The notes: generated from the letters alone by a model not told the origin. DNA of 64,000 nucleotides from Anaerolineales bacterium (GCA_014379595.1 JACMLM010000069.1:82693-146692), one strand, 5' to 3'. Positions 36,038 through 45,888 are shown, counted from the first letter of the stretch. Numbers and translations are program-made.

Positions 36038-37495
36038 ATGAATGCTAAAGAAAGTTACGAAACCCTCGACCCTGAAAATTGGGATGAAATGCGTGCACTC
36101 GCACATCGCATGGTAGATGATGCGATCACATACCTTCAAACGGTTCGCGAGCGTCCTGTCTGGCAGCCTATTCCAGAGCAGATTGCTGCCCATTTTGAGG
36201 AGCCAGCTCCCCGCGAGCCTGGCGGAGCCGATGCGGCGTATCAGGAATTTTCAGAAACAATTCTTCCCTATCCGATGGGGAATATACATCCGCGTTTCTG
36301 GGGCTGGTATATGGGCGCTGGAACTGTGTTCGGCGCACTTGCCGATTTTATGGCCGCGATCATGAATCCAAATCTTGGCGGCGGTAATCACGCTGCGAAT
36401 CTAGTGGAAGACCAAGTGATCCAATGGATCAAAGAAATGATTGGCTTTCCAAAAGACTCCAGTGGTTTATTAGTGGGCGGCGGGTCGATGGCAAATTTTG
36501 TAGGCATCGCAGTGGCGAGAAATATCAAGGCTGGCTTCGATGTTCGAGAATTGGGAATGCAGTCATCTTCTCAGAAATTAACTGTGTACGCATCGACTGA
36601 GGTGCATAGCTCCAATCAAAAAGCAGTTGAATTACTTGGGCTGGGCAATGCCAACTTTCGAAAAATTCCAGTGAAGGATGATTACACAATTAATCTGGAA
36701 CTATTACAACAAAGCATCATTGCGGACCGAGAGGCAGGCTGCCGTCCGATCTGCATTATTGGCAGCGCAGGCACCACCAACACCGGCGCGATTGATGACC
36801 TCAATGCATTGGCTGATCTATGCGCACGCGAAGACCTTTGGTTCCATGTGGATGGTGCAATTGGGGCAGTTGCTTTGCTTGCAGAAAATGTAAAACCAAA
36901 ATTAGTTGGAATTGAACGAGCTGACTCAGTTGGGCTTGATCTTCATAAATGGATGCATATTCCCTTTGAAGCTGGCTGCGTCATCGTGCGATCTGAAAAA
37001 TCTCATCGCGGCACATTTTCATTGACGCCTGAATATTTAGCTCACGAAACACGCGGGCTGGCATCCGGGCGTATCTGGTTCAGTGATTATGGTTTGGAAC
37101 TCACACGTCAGTTCCGCGCACTCAAAGTGTGGATGTCTATCAAAGAACATGGACTGGATCGCTTTGGACGCATGATCGCACGTAACGTTGAACAGGCACA
37201 TTACTTTGGTCAACTGGTCGAGAAAGAACCGAAAATGGAATTGACAGCTCCAATCGGCATGGATATTGTCTGCTTCCGCTTTAATCCCGGAGGCTTGAAT
37301 GATGAAAAGCTTAATACACTCAACAAAGAAATTTTGATGCGGCTGCACGAACAGGGAATCGCTGTGCCATCTTACACAACCTTGAATAATAAATATTGTT
37401 TGAGAATTGCAATCGCCAATCATCGCAGCACACAGGAAGATTTTGATTTGCTGGCTAAAGAAGTTGTTCGCATCGGAGATGAAATAACTCAATAA
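36038..37495 (+). CDS. PLP-dependent group II amino acid decarboxylase
   Basis: 485 aa. Fits the aromatic-L-amino-acid/histidine decarboxylase family: [10 protein letters not shown] near the N-terminus, [17 protein letters not shown], the cofactor Asp in FHVDGAIGA, and the Schiff-base lysine in [15 protein letters not shown]. Full length for the family. The likely reaction is decarboxylation of an aromatic or related amino acid to an amine; the substrate cannot be told from sequence alone. It is monocistronic. Confidence 0.88.
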   Translation: MNAKESYETLDPENWDEMRALAHRMVDDAITYLQTVRERPVWQPIPEQIAAHFEEPAPREPGGADAAYQEFSETILPYPMGNIHPRFWGWYMGAGTVFGALADFMAAIMNPNLGGGNHAANLVEDQVIQWIKEMIGFPKDSSGLLVGGGSMANFVGIAVARNIKAGFDVRELGMQSSSQKLTVYASTEVHSSNQKAVELLGLGNANFRKIPVKDDYTINLELLQQSIIADREAGCRPICIIGSAGTTNTGAIDDLNALADLCAREDLWFHVDGAIGAVALLAENVKPKLVGIERADSVGLDLHKWMHIPFEAGCVIVRSEKSHRGTFSLTPEYLAHETRGLASGRIWFSDYGLELTRQFRALKVWMSIKEHGLDRFGRMIARNVEQAHYFGQLVEKEPKMELTAPIGMDIVCFRFNPGGLNDEKLNTLNKEILMRLHEQGIAVPSYTTLNNKYCLRIAIANHRSTQEDFDLLAKEVVRIGDEITQ

Positions 37496-37576
37496 CCGTC
37501 ACATTTCGAAAAATTCAACGTTAAGCATTCCGAGCTAAATGATACGAGACAACATATCATAGCAAAGGAATTAAAT

Positions 37577-38071
37577 ATGGCATCCATGAAAAGCTTCAAG
37601 AGTCGCATTGACCTCTCAGTAAAAACACGAGAAAAAATAATTAAGCTTTTGAACCAACAACTCGCAGATATATCCGATCTTCACAGCCAGACATATCAGG
37701 CACACTGGAACGTTAAGGGAGCAGGGTTTTATCAATTGCATATTCTTTTTCAGAAATTGGCGGAACAACTTGAAGAATATATAGATCTCATTGCGGAACG
37801 TGTCACGGCTTTGGGAGGTATTGCCAAGGGTACTGTTCGCATGGCTGCATCCGCTTCACGTTTGCCTGAATATCCATCCAATGTTGTTGATAGTCTGCCA
37901 ACTATTCAAGCTATGGCAGTACGATATGCCAATGTTGCAGAGACAACCCGTGCTGCAATTGATACCGCCGAAAAAGAAGGCGATATGGGCACAACAGATC
38001 TATTTACCGAGGTTTCCCTTGGGCTGGATAAAGGGCTGTGGTTCCTTGAGGCGCATTTGCAAGATAAGTAA
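37577..38071 (+). CDS. dps: Dps-family ferritin-like protein
   Basis: 164 aa, AAGGA before the ATG. Contains the Dps ferroxidase pattern: SQTYQAHWNVKGAGFYQLHILFQ with the conserved His, followed by LEEYIDLIAERVTALGG with Asp and Glu. Four long helices are expected, assembling into a dodecamer that stores iron and protects DNA under starvation or peroxide stress. It is immediately followed by the decayed lipA tail. Confidence 0.92.
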   Translation: MASMKSFKSRIDLSVKTREKIIKLLNQQLADISDLHSQTYQAHWNVKGAGFYQLHILFQKLAEQLEEYIDLIAERVTALGGIAKGTVRMAASASRLPEYPSNVVDSLPTIQAMAVRYANVAETTRAAIDTAEKEGDMGTTDLFTEVSLGLDKGLWFLEAHLQDK

Positions 38072-38082
38072 GTAAAGAATTT

Positions 38083-38171
38083 GAGCCTTATGATAAAGCG
38101 CAACAGGTCCGCACGTTAAGTGTGGAATATATCGCAAGTTGTATGGAAAGTCAGTACAGTGATGAAGTAAA
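38083..38171 (+). pseudogene. Decayed 3' end of a lipA gene
   Basis: Same orientation as lipA. The strings AACAGGTCCGCACGTTAAGT and ATCGCAAGTTGTATGGAAAG align with lipA AACAAGTCCGCGCTTTGAGT (30789-30808) and ATCGCAAACTTTATGGAGAG (30815-30834), about 70% identity with single-base indels. In reading frame 38087 onward gives PYDKAQQVRTLSVE, against [14 protein letters not shown] in LipA, before a frameshift. No upstream part of lipA is present. Confidence 0.75.
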
Positions 38172-38176
38172 TGAGA

Positions 38177-38211
38177 TTAGTCCTCCGTCTTAAAATCGGC
38201 GGGACTTTTTT
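38177..38211 (+). terminator. Terminator after the lipA remnant
   Basis: AGTCCTCCG pairs with CGGCGGGACT with one bulge, followed by TTTTTT. It serves dps, or is a leftover of the old lipA unit. Confidence 0.65.
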
Positions 38212-38313
38212 GATTAAGTTTATTGTTGAAAGCAGATCATGCTTAATTTATCCTATGGATAAGTAAAGAAAATATTAAGTTAAAAATAGGATTCGTGGGC
38301 TTGACAGGCGTGC

Positions 38314-38319
38314 TATACT
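38314..38319 (+). promoter_or_regulatory. -10 box, leaderless type
   Basis: TATACT ends 7 nt before the ATG at 38327; no Shine-Dalgarno. Confidence 0.5.
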
Positions 38320-38326
38320 ATTTTTA

Positions 38327-38872
38327 ATGAAATCTAAAAATACAATTCTGGCCCTTTTTACAAGTGTTCTTTTTTTGGCAGCTTGTACACTTCAACCAGA
38401 GCTTCTAGATGACTCTACGTCGGAATTCAGCGTGACCAGTTCAAAACCAGGAGATACGATCACGATCACCAGCGAAGAGGGTATCACTATGATAGAGGTG
38501 GATAGCCCAAACGGAATTGGTTCCGCTCAGTTTGAACTTGTTTCAGGTGCATTGCCTCAAAAAATGGTCGCCCGGCTTAACTTGAAAGGCCTCGAGGAAT
38601 TCCGCCTCTTATACGCGGATACCATCATTGTGGCCTCGGCCTCAAGCGGTTCAGTGTTTAATAGCAGCAACCAGAAGGTCTTGATATCCGGCATAGAACA
38701 ACCGATCCTGCCCGGCCAGCCGTTATGGATGGAGATCAGGATCGTGTCAGACCAAACACCTCAAAATATTCCTCTTGAACAAGGATATTTTGAGATCACA
38801 TTCCCGCCGGAGTTTACAGAGAAAGCTGGAAGTTCTTTTGAAATTCAGTGGGTGGACTTTTTCAGGGAATAA
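38327..38872 (+). CDS. Lipoprotein of unknown function
   Basis: 181 aa. Signal peptide MKSKNTILALFTSVLFLAAC with lipobox Cys20. The mature protein is beta-rich with many Ser/Thr/Gly (TITITSEEGITMIEV), suggesting a small extracellular beta-sandwich. No family recognised. It lies 100 bp upstream of the secreted carboxypeptidase on the same strand. Confidence 0.65.
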   Translation: MKSKNTILALFTSVLFLAACTLQPELLDDSTSEFSVTSSKPGDTITITSEEGITMIEVDSPNGIGSAQFELVSGALPQKMVARLNLKGLEEFRLLYADTIIVASASSGSVFNSSNQKVLISGIEQPILPGQPLWMEIRIVSDQTPQNIPLEQGYFEITFPPEFTEKAGSSFEIQWVDFFRE

Positions 38873-38974
38873 GGAGGTCATCAGCTGGCTATACATATAC
38901 ATACATCATAGCATTTGGTTTCAGCAGGTTCATTGTCCCCCAACCATTTATCTATATTAAGAAGGAGAATGTAT

Positions 38975-40801
38975 ATGATCAAGCGAAAGTATTTGACCCA
39001 TTGGGTGTTGCTGATAATGATGATCTTTGCAATGGCCACTTCAGCGACCGCCCAAAGCGGGGATGTCACAACTGTATATTACGTCCCCAATGTGTTTACC
39101 ATGGAAACGCGCACAGTGATTGCTTCAACAGGCGCGTTGATCCTGGAGGTTGGCCACGATTATGTGCTGGTGGAAGCGACCCCCGCAGAAAAGAAGTTGA
39201 TTGAGAAAAAATTAGGCATCACGCTTACTGAGCCCACACAGTTAGAGGCTGGAACTCTTGCGTTTCCTTCTGCTGACTCGGCCTATCATGATTATGCTGA
39301 AATGGTGACCGAGATCCAGCAGGCCGAGAGCGACCATGCGGCGATCTTTGACCTTTTCAGTATGGGCACTACCCATGAAGGCCGCACGATCTGGGCCGGC
39401 AAGATCTCCGATAACGTTGGCACAGATGAGGCAGAGCCGGAAGTGTTGTTTACCCATCATCAACATGCCCGCGAACACCTTACCGTGGAAATGGCCCTGT
39501 ATACGTTGAAAATGCTGACCGATGAATACGGCTCCAATCAACAGATCACGAACCTGGTCAATAGCCGCGAGGTCTGGATTGTCTTCGATATGAACCCGGA
39601 TGGCGGCGAGTATGATATTGCCACAGGCACCTATCGGTCGTGGCGTAAGAATCGCCAGCCGAATGCAGGCTCTTCCAATGTAGGTACAGATATGAACCGC
39701 AACTGGGGTTACCGCTGGGGATGTTGCGGAGGCAGCAGCACTTCGACAAGTAGCGAGACCTATCGAGGTCCCTCCGCGTTCTCCGCCCCGGAAACTGCCG
39801 CAGTGCGCAACTTCATTAACAGCCGCGTCATCAGTGGTAAACAGCAGATCACTGTCGCGATAGATTTTCACTCATATTCAGAGTTGATCCTCTGGCCGTA
39901 TGGCTATACCTTTACAGACGTCCCGTCTGATATGAATATAGATGATTACAATACCATGGTCGCCATGGGGCAGGCGATGGCAGCAACCAACGGATATACA
40001 CCCGAACAATCCAGCGACCTGTATATTACCGACGGCACCATTGTTGACTGGGAGTATGGCCAGCATCGAATCTTGAACTACACGTTCGAGATGTACCCGA
40101 AGACTTCGTCTCAGGGGGGCTTTTACCCGGGTGATGAAGTCATTCCCGCGGAAACTTCCCGTAACCGTACCGCGATCCTGTATTTGCTGGACAAAGCAGC
40201 TTGCCCTTATGATGTGATCGGCAAAGGCGCGCAATACTGTGGAACCACACCCCCCACTACTCTTTACAGCGACAACTTCGATGGCGCAGCCACCGGCTGG
40301 ACGTTTAACCCATCCGGGACCGACACAGCCACACTTGGCCAATGGCAAATCGGCGACCCTGAGCAAACATCTTCCGGTGGTGTGAAGCAACTTGGGACCA
40401 CACAATCCGGCACAAACGATCTGGTGACCGGGCGTCTCGCAGGAAGCAGCGCCGGCGCTTTCGACGTAGATGGCGGTCTGACCACTGCCCGCTCCGGCCC
40501 GATCAACCTTGCCGGCTCGTATACCACCATAACGCTAAATCTTTATGGGTATGTGGCGCACGGGAATAATTCATCAAGCGCAGACTATTTGCGGATCAAG
40601 GTGATTGGTGCAACTACCACCACCGTGTTCGAGGAACTTAACGCGGCCAACAACGATAACGGCGCGTGGCAACTCATCACCGCAAATATTACGGCTTTTG
40701 CAGGCCAAACGGTGCGGCTGCAAGTGGAATGTGCGGATGCATCCGGCGCCAGTTTAGTTGAGTGCGGAGTGGATACGATTACCATCGTAGGCACGCCTTA
40801 A
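38975..40801 (+). CDS. Secreted M14 zinc carboxypeptidase
   Basis: 608 aa from ATG 38975; AAGGAG is 7 nt upstream, too close for the ATG at 38969. Signal peptide (1-25), a propeptide-like part to about 90, the M14 domain (about 95-415) with zinc ligands HxxE in [11 protein letters not shown] and His in [16 protein letters not shown], and the catalytic Glu in YTFEMYP. A C-terminal beta-sandwich of about 180 residues ([12 protein letters not shown]...) probably anchors or binds substrate. It removes C-terminal residues from peptides outside the cell. Noticeably GC-rich for the window. Confidence 0.92.
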   Translation: MIKRKYLTHWVLLIMMIFAMATSATAQSGDVTTVYYVPNVFTMETRTVIASTGALILEVGHDYVLVEATPAEKKLIEKKLGITLTEPTQLEAGTLAFPSADSAYHDYAEMVTEIQQAESDHAAIFDLFSMGTTHEGRTIWAGKISDNVGTDEAEPEVLFTHHQHAREHLTVEMALYTLKMLTDEYGSNQQITNLVNSREVWIVFDMNPDGGEYDIATGTYRSWRKNRQPNAGSSNVGTDMNRNWGYRWGCCGGSSTSTSSETYRGPSAFSAPETAAVRNFINSRVISGKQQITVAIDFHSYSELILWPYGYTFTDVPSDMNIDDYNTMVAMGQAMAATNGYTPEQSSDLYITDGTIVDWEYGQHRILNYTFEMYPKTSSQGGFYPGDEVIPAETSRNRTAILYLLDKAACPYDVIGKGAQYCGTTPPTTLYSDNFDGAATGWTFNPSGTDTATLGQWQIGDPEQTSSGGVKQLGTTQSGTNDLVTGRLAGSSAGAFDVDGGLTTARSGPINLAGSYTTITLNLYGYVAHGNNSSSADYLRIKVIGATTTTVFEELNAANNDNGAWQLITANITAFAGQTVRLQVECADASGASLVECGVDTITIVGTP

Positions 40802-40810
40802 GTCAATATG

Positions 40811-40840
40811 GGGATTGGAGAACACACTCCAATCCCTTGT
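40811..40840 (+). terminator. Terminator hairpin after the carboxypeptidase gene
   Basis: GGGATTGGAG (40811-40820) pairs with CTCCAATCCC (40827-40836). Confidence 0.7.
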
Positions 40841-40848
40841 TAGAATCC

Positions 40849-40889
40849 AAATAAACAGAGGCCAGCAAAAAGTTGGCCTCTGTTTATTT
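40849..40889 (+). terminator. Second terminator hairpin before the MFS gene
   Basis: AAATAAACAGAGGCCA (40849-40864) pairs with 40874-40889, loop rich in A, followed by TTTT-type sequence. Confidence 0.85.
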
Positions 40890-40944
40890 TGCAGTATGAT
40901 TGCCCAACCAGTTATCCGTATTCGCTCTTTCAACAAAGGAAAAT

Positions 40945-42423
40945 ATGTCACGTAATCGAACCATTGTCGTCACGGCTGGCATTATGCTCAGCTTGTTTCT
41001 TGCCTCCATGGAATCTACTGTCGTTGCTACAGCCATGCCGACCATCGTTGGTCAATTGGGCGGGTTGGAACATTACTCATGGGTTTTTTCTGCATTTATG
41101 CTGGCTTCCACAACGGTTGTTCCGCTTTATGGAAAACTTTCCGATATCTATGGCCGCCGCAACTTATATATCATTGCAATGGCGCTCTTCCTGATCGGTT
41201 CTGTTTTGTGTGGATGGGCCGGCACGATGACCCAGCTCATCTTTGCCCGCGCATTGCAGGGAATCGGCGCAGGCGGAATCCTGCCGCTGGCTTTTATTTT
41301 GATCGGTGAAATGTTTTCACTTGAACAACGCGCAAAAATGCAGGGATTATTCTCCGGAGTATGGGGAGTCTCATCCATTGCCGGGCCGTTGCTTGGCGGT
41401 CTCATTGTTGACAAATTTTCATGGCATTGGATCTTTTACATCAACGTACTACCGGGGTTGATCGCCGGGGCATTGGTCGCATTCGGATGGCGGGATCAAG
41501 CCCGAAGCCTGAATAGACCGGCTGTGGATTATGTCGGTGCCGCGTTATTAACGATCAGCATCATCACGCTTCTACTTGGCTTGATGGATTTTGGTACATT
41601 GAATAGCTGGGTACTGCTTGCAGTTTCACTCGTACTATTCATTGTTCTATGGCAGGTCGAGATCCGCGCCGCCGACCCGATCCTGCCGATTCCGCTTTTC
41701 CGTGATGCATTATTTTCTGCAGCAACTGCACATGGCTTAATGACCGGCTGGGCAGTGTTTGGAACGATCTCTTTTATTCCGTTGTTCGTTCAATCGGTGC
41801 TGGGAACAAATGCAACGCAAGCCGGCATTACCATCACGCCCATGCTGTTAGGCTGGGTGGCCGCAAGCATCTTTGGCACGCGCATCATGTTAAAAGTTGG
41901 ATATCAGAAGTTGGGCCTGGTGGGGACCGCCTTATTCACAGTAGGTACATTTCTACTCATGCTATTGGGTGTGAGATCAAATCAGAACATGATGATGGTC
42001 TTCGTTACGATGATGGGCATTGGCATGGGGCTTGCGATTCCCGCATTTGTGATCGCTGTGCAAACCAGCGTGGCACGCAAACATCTGGGTACGGCAACTT
42101 CCATGCTTCAATTCAGCCGTTCCATCGGCGGGACACTCGGTGTAAGTGTGATGGGTGCTGCATTGAGCATTCGACTAGCATCGAACTTAAGCGCCTCCGG
42201 TCTGGACCCGAATCTGGTGTCGCAATTACTCGATCCTTCTCCTGGCTCCCAGCTTCTCATTAATGCAGGTGTGCGTGCTGCCATGTCAGATGCGATCCAT
42301 CTTGTATTTGTGATCGCCTTCATCTCGGCCTTACTTGGATTGGTCGCTGCGTTTTTCGCGCCACGTAAGGAACTCGTAGAACGGGAAGCTGAACACGAAC
42401 CTTTACTAATCAGCGCAGACTGA
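40945..42423 (+). CDS. MFS transporter, DHA2 (EmrB/QacA) family
   Basis: 492 aa from ATG 40945, preceded by AAAGGA. Motif A is LYGKLSDIYGRRN, motif C-like GVWGVSSIAGPLLGGLIVD, with about 14 hydrophobic helices. Members are proton-driven exporters of drugs or metabolites. The N-terminal SLFLASMESTVVATAMPTI matches the D1 motif of the 14-TMS family. The gene precedes an acetyltransferase gene by 15 bp. Confidence 0.9.
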   Translation: MSRNRTIVVTAGIMLSLFLASMESTVVATAMPTIVGQLGGLEHYSWVFSAFMLASTTVVPLYGKLSDIYGRRNLYIIAMALFLIGSVLCGWAGTMTQLIFARALQGIGAGGILPLAFILIGEMFSLEQRAKMQGLFSGVWGVSSIAGPLLGGLIVDKFSWHWIFYINVLPGLIAGALVAFGWRDQARSLNRPAVDYVGAALLTISIITLLLGLMDFGTLNSWVLLAVSLVLFIVLWQVEIRAADPILPIPLFRDALFSAATAHGLMTGWAVFGTISFIPLFVQSVLGTNATQAGITITPMLLGWVAASIFGTRIMLKVGYQKLGLVGTALFTVGTFLLMLLGVRSNQNMMMVFVTMMGIGMGLAIPAFVIAVQTSVARKHLGTATSMLQFSRSIGGTLGVSVMGAALSIRLASNLSASGLDPNLVSQLLDPSPGSQLLINAGVRAAMSDAIHLVFVIAFISALLGLVAAFFAPRKELVEREAEHEPLLISAD

Positions 42424-42438
42424 CCTTATATTTCTTCC

Positions 42439-42948
42439 ATGAACATTATTGAAACAGACCGATTAATTCTTCGCAAACTCGCTATTGACGATGCCGCGTT
42501 TATTCTCGACCTATTGAATCAACCTTCGTTCATTCAATTTATCGGGGATAGAGGAGTTCGGACGCTTGAAGATGCGAAAAATTATATTTTGAAAGGACCA
42601 GTTGCCAGTTACGAAAGATTCGGCTATGGTCTGTATCTAACATCTCTTAAAGAAGGCGAAGTCCCAATTGGAATGTGCGGGCTGGTGAAGAGAGAAGCGT
42701 TGCAGGATGTTGATGTTGGCTTTGCGTTTCTGCCGCAATACTGGTTAAAAGGCTATGCTTTTGAATCAGCATCCGCTGTGCTGATTTATGCCAAAACCAC
42801 TTTGGGATTAAAACGGATGCTTGGGATAGCTACTCCGGATAACCATGGCTCGATTCGCGTGCTTGAAAAAATAGGGTTGAAATTTCAAAAAATGGTCAAG
42901 CTATCAGAAGATGATGTGGAACTTAAGTTGTTTGGACTGGATTTCTAA
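42439..42948 (+). CDS. GNAT acetyltransferase, RimJ/RimL type
   Basis: 169 aa. Starts with MNIIETDRLILRKLAIDDAAFILDLLN, the standard opening of RimJ/RimL-like enzymes, and has VDVGFAFLPQYWLKGYAFESA as the acetyl-CoA site and NHGSIRVLEKIGLKF near the end. It transfers acetyl groups to N-termini or small substrates. A TATATT at 42427-42432 could give a leaderless message in addition to read-through from the MFS gene. Confidence 0.9.
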   Translation: MNIIETDRLILRKLAIDDAAFILDLLNQPSFIQFIGDRGVRTLEDAKNYILKGPVASYERFGYGLYLTSLKEGEVPIGMCGLVKREALQDVDVGFAFLPQYWLKGYAFESASAVLIYAKTTLGLKRMLGIATPDNHGSIRVLEKIGLKFQKMVKLSEDDVELKLFGLDF

Positions 42949-42989
42949 AAAATTTGATGTCAATGTACTAATCATTGAAAGGATTTCAT

Positions 42990-43790
42990 GTGTGTAAAAT
43001 ATATACTCTACTTTTTGTTGGTTTTCTTCTCGCTGCCTGTGCGGTGAATAATTCCACACCTGCTCCGTTGGATCTGGATGGATGGAACATCGTCTGGCAT
43101 GATGAATTTGATGGCGCTAAACTTGATCTAACTAATTGGGCCTTCGACATTGGTGGCAGCGGTTGGGGCAATGCGGAATGGGAAGCCTATACAGATAAGC
43201 CTGAGAACGTCCGCGTGGAGGACGGGATGTTGGTGATCACGGCGATTGAAGATCCCAGCCTGCCCGCGGGTCGTCCCTATTCATCCGCTCGAATCAAAAC
43301 GCAGGGACTGCACTCCTGGAAATATGGCCGCATCGAAGCGCGCATGAAACTTCCTTATGGGCAGGGGATCTGGCCCGCTTTCTGGATGCTTGGCGATAAT
43401 AACAAAGGCTGGCCTACCAGTGGTGAAATTGACATACTTGAGCACATCGGCCGGGAACCCAATACGATCCATGCCACCGTGCATGCGCCCGGATATTCCG
43501 GCGGCAACGGTGTGACTACCAGTTTTGAAGTGCCCACGAATACGCTCAAGGATGATTTCCATGTGTATGCCATCGAATGGCAGGAGAACGAGATCCGCTG
43601 GTTCTTTGATGACAAGGAATATTTCAAACTCACCCCGGCTGATGTGCCTGATACATGGATCTTTGATCATGAATTCTTTATCATCATGAACCTGGCCGTA
43701 GGTGGCCGCTGGCCGGGTTATCCCGACGATACGACAGTTTTCCCGCAGCAAATGCTTGTGGATTATGTAAGGGTGTATCAGAGACCGTAA
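42990..43790 (+). CDS. Glycoside hydrolase family 16 lipoprotein
   Basis: 266 aa from GTG 42990, with AAAGGA 6 nt upstream. Signal peptide with lipobox LLAAC at about residue 17. The GH16 beta-jelly-roll begins at WNIVWHDEFDG, the catalytic motif is GEIDILEHIG (E-I-D-x-x-E), followed by DFHVYAIEW and NLAVGGRWPG. Members hydrolyse beta-1,3(4)-glucans such as laminarin. It is surface-anchored, and extracellular polysaccharide use is a likely role. Confidence 0.94.
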   Translation: MCKIYTLLFVGFLLAACAVNNSTPAPLDLDGWNIVWHDEFDGAKLDLTNWAFDIGGSGWGNAEWEAYTDKPENVRVEDGMLVITAIEDPSLPAGRPYSSARIKTQGLHSWKYGRIEARMKLPYGQGIWPAFWMLGDNNKGWPTSGEIDILEHIGREPNTIHATVHAPGYSGGNGVTTSFEVPTNTLKDDFHVYAIEWQENEIRWFFDDKEYFKLTPADVPDTWIFDHEFFIIMNLAVGGRWPGYPDDTTVFPQQMLVDYVRVYQRP

Positions 43791-43794
43791 AGTA

Positions 43795-43827
43795 AACCTC
43801 CGAAGTCTTTAAGACTTCGGAGGTTTT
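43795..43827. terminator. Terminator after GH16
   Basis: AAACCTCCGAAGTCTT pairs with AAGACTTCGGAGGTTT, then T-run. Confidence 0.93.
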
Positions 43828-43831
43828 TATT

Positions 43832-43922
43832 ATTTCAAAATCTTTATTACATTTCTTCCACTAGCCCTACTGACTTCACCCCCGCCGTGCATTCCGCTTC
43901 CGCAGAGATATAAATTATCAAT
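43832..43922 (-). pseudogene. Duplicated 3' end of the FAD oxidoreductase gene
   Basis: Minus-strand reading gives IDNLYLCGSGMHGGGEVSR and then ASGRNVIKILK, which matches the last 31 residues of the gene at 44349-45827 (DNLYLCGSGVHGGGGVSG). DNA identity is about 80% over 91 bp. No upstream part of the gene is present. It lies just downstream of the lipoprotein gene at 43930, so that gene sits between the intact and the duplicated tail. Confidence 0.88.
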
Positions 43923-43929
43923 TAACTGT

Positions 43930-44316
43930 TTATGGATTTCTTACCAGACCAAACATTACTGTTGTGACCAAATCGCTGCTGACATACACTTCTTGAGTCA
44001 ATTTAGTAGTAAACCCGAATCCGTAGTCAGTGGCTACGCAGTACTTTCCAGGCTTTAGATCCTTGAATACAATTTCTCCGTTCGCGTCGGTTGGAACATA
44101 ATCCGGCAAGCTTGATGGTGGACATGAAACTTCCTGCGAGATTGCAACCTGCTGGGAAGCACCAGTCTCCCCGCTATCCATTGTTCCATTTTTATTATCA
44201 TCATAAAAAACGACAGCCTTGATCTGTCCGGGGTTTCCGTTATCAGTATATGGCGGTTTGCTGTCACAGCCTGTCAACAATGTGAACAATAATGTAAAAA
44301 TCAACAAACGTTTCAT
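43930..44316 (-). CDS. SdrD B-like (Cna-B type) lipoprotein
   Basis: 128 aa. Signal peptide with LLTGC lipobox (Cys17), then a single B-type domain: IKAVVFYDDNKNGTMDSGETG with the Ca-binding-like acidic loop, TDANGEIVFKDLKPGKYCV and a final beta strand. AAGGAG precedes the ATG. It is flanked on both sides by copies of the same FAD oxidoreductase 3' end. A surface adhesive or structural role is possible. Confidence 0.8.
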   Translation of the reverse strand: MKRLLIFTLLFTLLTGCDSKPPYTDNGNPGQIKAVVFYDDNKNGTMDSGETGASQQVAISQEVSCPPSSLPDYVPTDANGEIVFKDLKPGKYCVATDYGFGFTTKLTQEVYVSSDLVTTVMFGLVRNP

Positions 44317-44348
44317 CTTATTTCTCCTTGTAATCAGTATCGTCGATT

Positions 44349-45827
44349 TTACTTCAAAACCTTTACCGCATTTCGTCCCGCAGCACCGCTGACTCCACCC
44401 CCGCCATGGACTCCGCTTCCACAGAGATATAAATTATCAATAGGCGTTTTGTGATTTGACCAGCCTGGAATCGGTCGCATGAATAAGAATTGGTCAAGCA
44501 TGAGTTGACCGTGATTGATGTCACCTTCCGTTAATCCATAAGTTTCTTTCAAATCTTTTGGCGTGATGATCTTTGTATTTACAATGGACGATTTTAGTTT
44601 GGGGAAATATTCGGCCAGTGTATCAATTGCAAGTTTTTCAACATTTGCACTTTCTGTTTTCCAATCACTATTCTTCAAAGTGTATGGCGCGAACTGAAAA
44701 TGGATTGAAACTACATTATCTGATGTAGTTACTTCCAAATACGGCTTTTCGGAAATCTCACCGTACTTCGCTGAGTCATAAGCGCGCTCGAGATATTTGA
44801 TCGATGGCGCAACAACGGATGTGCCTTCTGAGATTCCATGATTTCCACTCGTTTGTAAATGGATCTTCGCCACCGATCCGCGCATTTTGATGGATTGTGT
44901 ATGCCAGACGAATTCAGGTGGCAGATCTTGTGCGCCGACGAGTTTAAGTAAAGTATGTTTTGGGTCTGCGGACGAAAGAATGACATTTGCAGAGATCTCT
45001 TCGCCATTCGATAAGACAACGCCTTTTGCAATTTGGTTTTCGACTTTGATATTTTTTACTTCTGACTCAGTTCTAATTTCGCCGCCATAGGATTTCACCG
45101 CATCTGCTAAAGCATTTGTGATCTCGCCAGCTTTCCCAACGTTGACATTTGCCAGCCCACTGCGATTCATCCAGTTATGAATTAACGTATATCCCGTCCC
45201 CGCAGACATCGGCCCAAGTGTGGAGCCATGGATCGCAACTGATGTAATTGCTGCTCTGACTACTTCGGATTCAAAATATTCTTCCACTAATTCCTGCACG
45301 GTCATCGGCAGCGCACGAATGAAGTTGATCATGTCCTTGCGGCCCGCGAGACGTAGTTCGAGTCCCAATTCCAATAACCCATAACCATCACGAAGATTTA
45401 AATTCTTTGGCAATCTTGGCATGATGGTTGCATACGCGGCATCTAAAATGCTCGCGGCTTTATCCATAAAGCGGACAAATTCACCCCAGCAGCTTGCATC
45501 TTTTTCAGAGAATCGTTTTATGGATTCTTCATTCAGAATTAAGTGATTTCCATCAGGTTGTAGAGAAATAAACGGTGGTCGAGACGTTCCGTCGAGACCA
45601 GTATTTGGAAGTTTCAAGTCCTTAATAATATCTGGTCTCAGTCTTCCGCCTGTTTGCACGGAATCAACTGTAAAATTTTCGCCAAAAGATTCAGTCACCA
45701 CAGAACCACCAATAATTGAACGGCGTTCAAGGACTAAAACTTTTTTACCTTGTTTTGCAAGATATGCGGCGGCGACAAGTCCATTGTGCCCCGCGCCGAT
45801 GATGATGGTGTCGTAATGATTTGTCAT
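44349..45827 (-). CDS. FAD-dependent oxidoreductase, PYROXD2/CrtI-like
   Basis: 492 aa. The N-terminus DTIIIGAGHNGLVAAAYLAKQGKKVLVLERR is the FAD-binding Rossmann motif, the middle region holds STLGPMSAGTGYTLIHNWMNR, and the C-terminus has the second FAD contact YLCGSGVHGGGGVSGAAG. It belongs to COG1233 (phytoene desaturase-related). It is not clearly a carotenoid enzyme; the GHNGLVAAAYLA variant is typical of PYROXD2-like proteins. AAGGA precedes the ATG. A paralogue lies at 46674-48272. Confidence 0.88.
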   Translation of the reverse strand: MTNHYDTIIIGAGHNGLVAAAYLAKQGKKVLVLERRSIIGGSVVTESFGENFTVDSVQTGGRLRPDIIKDLKLPNTGLDGTSRPPFISLQPDGNHLILNEESIKRFSEKDASCWGEFVRFMDKAASILDAAYATIMPRLPKNLNLRDGYGLLELGLELRLAGRKDMINFIRALPMTVQELVEEYFESEVVRAAITSVAIHGSTLGPMSAGTGYTLIHNWMNRSGLANVNVGKAGEITNALADAVKSYGGEIRTESEVKNIKVENQIAKGVVLSNGEEISANVILSSADPKHTLLKLVGAQDLPPEFVWHTQSIKMRGSVAKIHLQTSGNHGISEGTSVVAPSIKYLERAYDSAKYGEISEKPYLEVTTSDNVVSIHFQFAPYTLKNSDWKTESANVEKLAIDTLAEYFPKLKSSIVNTKIITPKDLKETYGLTEGDINHGQLMLDQFLFMRPIPGWSNHKTPIDNLYLCGSGVHGGGGVSGAAGRNAVKVLK

Positions 45828-45852
45828 GAATAATTCCTTCTTTATCTCATTG

Positions 45853-45858
45853 TATAAT
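45853..45858 (+). promoter_or_regulatory. -10 box before the NERD gene
   Basis: TATAAT, 30 nt before the ATG at 45889; GGGAG ribosome-binding site follows. Confidence 0.5.
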
Positions 45859-45888
45859 TGGAAAATACTATTTCAAAGGGAGTAACTT

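Noticed and set aside
38301..38306. TTGACA upstream of the lipoprotein gene
   Set aside because: Only 7 bp separate it from the TATACT box, too short for a -35/-10 pair.
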